Assembly (NCBI GenBank): GCA_003480425.1
Contig: QUJA01000037.1
Location: 1 to 26,314, forward strand
Origin: Firmicutes bacterium AM31-12AC
Lineage (GTDB): Bacteria; Bacillota; Clostridia; Lachnospirales; Lachnospiraceae
Reading direction: 5' to 3'
DNA: 26,314 nt
The notes under the pieces were generated by a model that made no database searches, was not told where the DNA came from, and worked only from the letters and a program-made list of their open reading frames with translations. Every line of letters begins with the position of its first letter. Position 1 is the first letter of the stretch. A program made the position numbers and the translations under genes. Below, piece by piece: positions 23,938-26,314 of the stretch.

Positions 23938-24241
23938 AGGCATAATGATTTATAGATATTTTATATGGCTATTAAATAGTTACTTTAGAAGTTTGTATTT
24001 CATGGATTAGTATTAGTAGTGTTCCTAAAATCTCAAATGAAGTTAGGAACATCCACTTAAAGAGAGTGCACTGACCAATTTAAAACATATAATAGAGGAT
24101 ATAGAAATTACGGCAAACCAAAATGCCGTAAGACCTATATCCTTATTTGATTTTTAGGGCAAGTGCATAGTTTGGTGGTGTTTCAAAAACAAATTTCAAA
24201 GTAAACACCGAACAAGGATGGATTTTTTTAAAATGAAAAAG
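23938..24241 (+). other. Intergenic region after the ABC/phosphorylase operon
   Basis: No gene recognised. It contains three hairpins: GTTCCTAA (24021-24028) / TTAGGAAC (24043-24050); the compound hairpin at 24097-24142; and GGTGTTT (24177-24183) / AAACACC (24203-24209). It is the right edge of the AT-rich cassette. Confidence 0.5.
24097..24155 (+). terminator. Compound hairpin, probable operon terminator
   Basis: GGATATAG (24097-24104) pairs with CTATATCC (24135-24142), and inside it TTACGGCA (24108-24115) pairs with TGCCGTAA (24124-24131), with a 3x3 internal loop. TTATTTGATTTTT follows. Confidence 0.6.
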
Positions 24242-24296
24242 TGTCGGATAAAGAGAAAGATACTACATAGAAAAAAACGGACAATTTAATTAAAAT
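24242..24296 (+). promoter_or_regulatory. Regulon promoter D, in front of the esterase
   Basis: TGTCGGAT (24242-24249), 11 bp, TACTACAT (24261-24268) and a -10-like TAAAAT (24291-24296), 49 bp from the operator start. An alternative pair, CGGACA (24278) and TATAAG (24302), is also present. The stretch is nearly repeated at 25303. Confidence 0.6.
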
Positions 24297-24346
24297 AACA
24301 GTATAAGAATTCAGATACTCGGAAGATATGAAAGGGAATTACAGCT

Positions 24347-25258
24347 ATGAAAATCGAAACATTAAAATTATGGGAAGGAAGAGACGATGTGGAACTTACC
24401 ACATTTCTTACCATGCCGGATTCATTTATTAAAAATCCAACACCGAAACCGGCGATTATCGTGTGTCCGGGAGGGGCATACCAGACTTGTCCAAGACATG
24501 GGAACGAAGGTGATCCGGTAGCAATGACATTTGCAGCGGATGGCTACCAGGCGTTTGTTTTGGAATACAGTGTTGCTACAAAAACTTCTCAGGAGAATAC
24601 GACGTTTCCGGCACAGATTTTAGATTTGGGAAAGGCAATGCTTACGATTCGCGAACATGCAGAAGCGTGGAGTGTCGATGTAGATAAAATCAGCATCATT
24701 GGATTCTCGGCAGGAGCACATCTGTGCGGAATGTATGCATCTACATGGCATGAAGGATTGCTGGCAGATACATTTGGAGTAGAAAAAGAAGTCTTTAAAC
24801 CATTATCTGCACTTTTGATATATGGTGTGTTAGATTATGTGATTCAAGATGAATTTACGGCAAGCAATCAGAACCCGATGCTTCCGGATGATATGAATGT
24901 TCCTGTGATGGGGGCTGTCAGACCATCGAAAGAAGTATTGGAAAAATGGAGTCCAATCTGCCATGTGACAAAAGAAATGCCGCCGACATTTTTAGGGGCA
25001 GCAGTGGATGATGGCATGGTTCCGTCAATTCAGTCTGTAAAAATGGCGGAAAAATTACATATGGCAGGGGTTCCATATGAATTACATATGTTCCAGTATG
25101 GAGACCATGGATTTTCGTTGGGAAGAAATCTGTTTGAACCATTCAGAGAAGATAAGGCACATGCATGTGCACAGTGGGTATCACTTGCAAAGACATTTTT
25201 GATGCATCAGATTGCGGAAGAAAGTACAGAAAAAGAGAGAAATCCGTTTTCACAGTAA
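24347..25258 (+). CDS. Alpha/beta-hydrolase, carbohydrate esterase type
   Basis: 303 residues with the alpha/beta-hydrolase fold of the BD-FAE/Aes-like esterases. CPGGAY near 42-47 forms the oxyanion hole. The nucleophile Ser121 lies in GFSAGAH. The acid is Asp221 or Asp222 in VDDGMVP, and the base is His254 in GDHGFS, so the triad is complete. No signal peptide. The likely role is removal of acetyl or other acyl groups from imported oligosaccharides so the glycosidases can act. GAAAGGGAA precedes the start. It has its own regulon promoter and is followed by a broken GGGACGGAG repeat. Its base composition is closer to the GH78-GH2 genes than to the ABC cassette next to it. Confidence 0.85.
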   Translation: MKIETLKLWEGRDDVELTTFLTMPDSFIKNPTPKPAIIVCPGGAYQTCPRHGNEGDPVAMTFAADGYQAFVLEYSVATKTSQENTTFPAQILDLGKAMLTIREHAEAWSVDVDKISIIGFSAGAHLCGMYASTWHEGLLADTFGVEKEVFKPLSALLIYGVLDYVIQDEFTASNQNPMLPDDMNVPVMGAVRPSKEVLEKWSPICHVTKEMPPTFLGAAVDDGMVPSIQSVKMAEKLHMAGVPYELHMFQYGDHGFSLGRNLFEPFREDKAHACAQWVSLAKTFLMHQIAEESTEKERNPFSQ

Positions 25259-25268
25259 AGGAATAGAA

Positions 25269-25284
25269 CCATTTAGGGACGGAG
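25269..25284. repeat. Partial GGGACGGAG repeat arm
   Basis: CCATTTAGGGACGGAG matches the left arm of the palindrome at 9350 with one difference; the second arm is absent. Confidence 0.6.
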
Positions 25285-25302
25285 TTTTTATAAGTGAAAA
25301 AG

Positions 25303-25357
25303 TGTCGGATAGAAAGAAAAATATTACATAGAAAAAAGAGGACAATTTAATTAAAAT
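25303..25357 (+). promoter_or_regulatory. Regulon promoter E, in front of the metallo-hydrolase
   Basis: TGTCGGAT (25303-25310), 11 bp, TATTACAT (25322-25329) and TAAAAT (25352-25357), again 49 bp from the operator start. AGGACA (25339) and TATAAG (25363) form an alternative pair as in promoter D. Confidence 0.6.
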
Positions 25358-25408
25358 CATAATATAAGGATTTAGATACTAGGAAGATGTCAAAGGAGGA
25401 AGTCAGAC

Positions 25409-26263
25409 ATGAGTGATTCATATTACAAAATAGAAGAAATGAATGGATACTATCGAATCGGCAGTCTAGAAGCAGTATTTTGTTATGTGATAGTCGGAAA
25501 AGAAAAGGCGATGCTGATTGATACAGGCTATGGGTATGGAAATTTAAAACAGGTTGTGAAATCAATTACAGATAAACCATTATATATCGTAAATACGCAT
25601 GGACATGTAGATCATACTTCAGGCAATGCACAGTTTGAAGAAAAAGTATATATACATAAAAAAGATATGGAGCTTTGTAGAGAGCATACAGGAAAAATGA
25701 TGAGGGAACAGTCGGTAGAACGTGCAATGCATAGTGTTAATTATGAAACACAGGAAGAATATAATGCATTGCCGGACAAGTTTGATAAGGAGAATTACAT
25801 TAATCAAGGAACAGGAAATCTGGTAGAAGTAGCAGGTGGTCAGATATTTGATCTGGGTGGAGCAACACTTGAGATTGTTGAGACTCCGGGGCATACACAA
25901 GGAGGTATTTCCGTCTGGTATAAGGAAAAGAAACTTGCATTTATTGGTGACACGACAGGATTTTTTGTCTGGCTGTTTGCTCCGGAAACAACCAGTAGAG
26001 AAATATATATTGATACATTAAATAGTTTGTTGAAATTACCGGTTGACTTTTATATCGGAGGTCATAATGAAAATGTTATGACAAAAGAAGATTTGGAACT
26101 ATATATGCGAGCGGCACAGGAAGCAGATTTTGAAAAAGGACAGAAGTTTGAATCTTTTGCGAATGGAGAGGAAGAAGTTCGCGTCTGTGCATTAGATGGC
26201 AAGACATTAGATGATATGTTCGAACCGGGATTTGCGGCATTGGTAATTACAAAAGATAAATAA
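25409..26263 (+). CDS. Metallo-beta-lactamase-fold hydrolase
   Basis: 284 residues. The zinc-binding motif THGHVDH gives His64, His66, Asp68 and His69; further ligands are the His of ETPGHTQGG near 163, the Asp of FIGDTTG near 183 and the His of GGHNEN near 220. The fold is that of MBL hydrolases (lactonase-, glyoxalase II- or beta-lactamase-like); the reaction cannot be set from sequence. Cytoplasmic, with no signal peptide. AAAGGAGG sets the start. It shares its operator with the glycan-use genes, so a sugar lactone or an ester made during glycan breakdown is a reasonable substrate guess. Confidence 0.85.
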   Translation: MSDSYYKIEEMNGYYRIGSLEAVFCYVIVGKEKAMLIDTGYGYGNLKQVVKSITDKPLYIVNTHGHVDHTSGNAQFEEKVYIHKKDMELCREHTGKMMREQSVERAMHSVNYETQEEYNALPDKFDKENYINQGTGNLVEVAGGQIFDLGGATLEIVETPGHTQGGISVWYKEKKLAFIGDTTGFFVWLFAPETTSREIYIDTLNSLLKLPVDFYIGGHNENVMTKEDLELYMRAAQEADFEKGQKFESFANGEEEVRVCALDGKTLDDMFEPGFAALVITKDK

Positions 26264-26266
26264 TGA

Positions 26267-26314
26267 CCATTTGGGGACGGAGATTAGTGGCTTTTTTGCG
26301 TAGCAAAAAAGCCA
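26267..26314. repeat. REP-like palindrome cut by the window end
   Basis: CCATTTGGGGACGGAGATTA then GTGGC, an inner GCTTTTTTGC/GCAAAAAAGC hairpin, then the start of the returning arm (GCCA). It is the same family as the copy at 9350 and begins three bases after the metallo-hydrolase stop codon. Confidence 0.7.

Overview
The window looks like a low-GC Clostridia chromosome, most likely a gut Lachnospiraceae (Blautia/Dorea/Ruminococcus gnavus-like). The grounds are AGGAGG-type ribosome binding sites on nearly every gene, A/T-rich third positions, many AraC-type regulators and glycoside hydrolases, a GPH sugar symporter, and an AAA-ATPase-like/PD-(D/E)XK protein of the type abundant in that group. 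I recognise no rRNA, tRNA, CRISPR array, intact transposase or phage gene. The species is an inference.

Layout. 1-660: non-coding, with a degenerate ~55-bp palindromic repeat array and then a ~284-bp imperfect inverted repeat (MITE-like), ending at a strong promoter. 660-3280: a DUF2798-type membrane protein behind a leader carrying a terminator-like hairpin, then an AAA-ATPase-like/nuclease protein; each is followed by its own terminator. 3300-12740: a glycan-use locus made of a GH78 rhamnosidase / GH43 / GH2 operon followed by a GPH symporter / GH43 operon. 12755-13883 (minus): the AraC regulator of this locus, broken by one extra base in a T-run. 13956-14490: a candidate type I toxin-antitoxin unit plus remnants of a second toxin copy and of another AraC gene. 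14658-23937: a clearly more AT-rich cassette with an AraC regulator, an ABC sugar importer (binding lipoprotein and two permeases, no ATPase), a GH94-like phosphorylase and an unfamiliar 764-residue protein. 24347-26263: an esterase and a metallo-beta-lactamase-fold hydrolase, each with its own promoter.

How the genes fit together. Four promoters, in front of GH78, the symporter, the esterase and the metallo-hydrolase, share a bipartite site TGTCGKAT-N11-TAYWACAT whose start lies exactly 49 bp before the start of a -10-like hexamer in every case. This defines one regulon that flanks the AT-rich ABC/phosphorylase cassette, so the cassette looks inserted into an older rhamnose/arabinose/galactose-glycan locus. 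Palindromes with a GGGACGGAG core (REP-like) punctuate the regulon and not the cassette; one arm even occurs inside the 3' end of the GH2 gene.

The most novel items are the four-promoter operator, the toxin/antisense unit with a sequestered ribosome binding site, the homopolymer frameshift in the regulator, and the GH94-like phosphorylase paired with an uncharacterised, probably alpha/alpha-barrel, protein.
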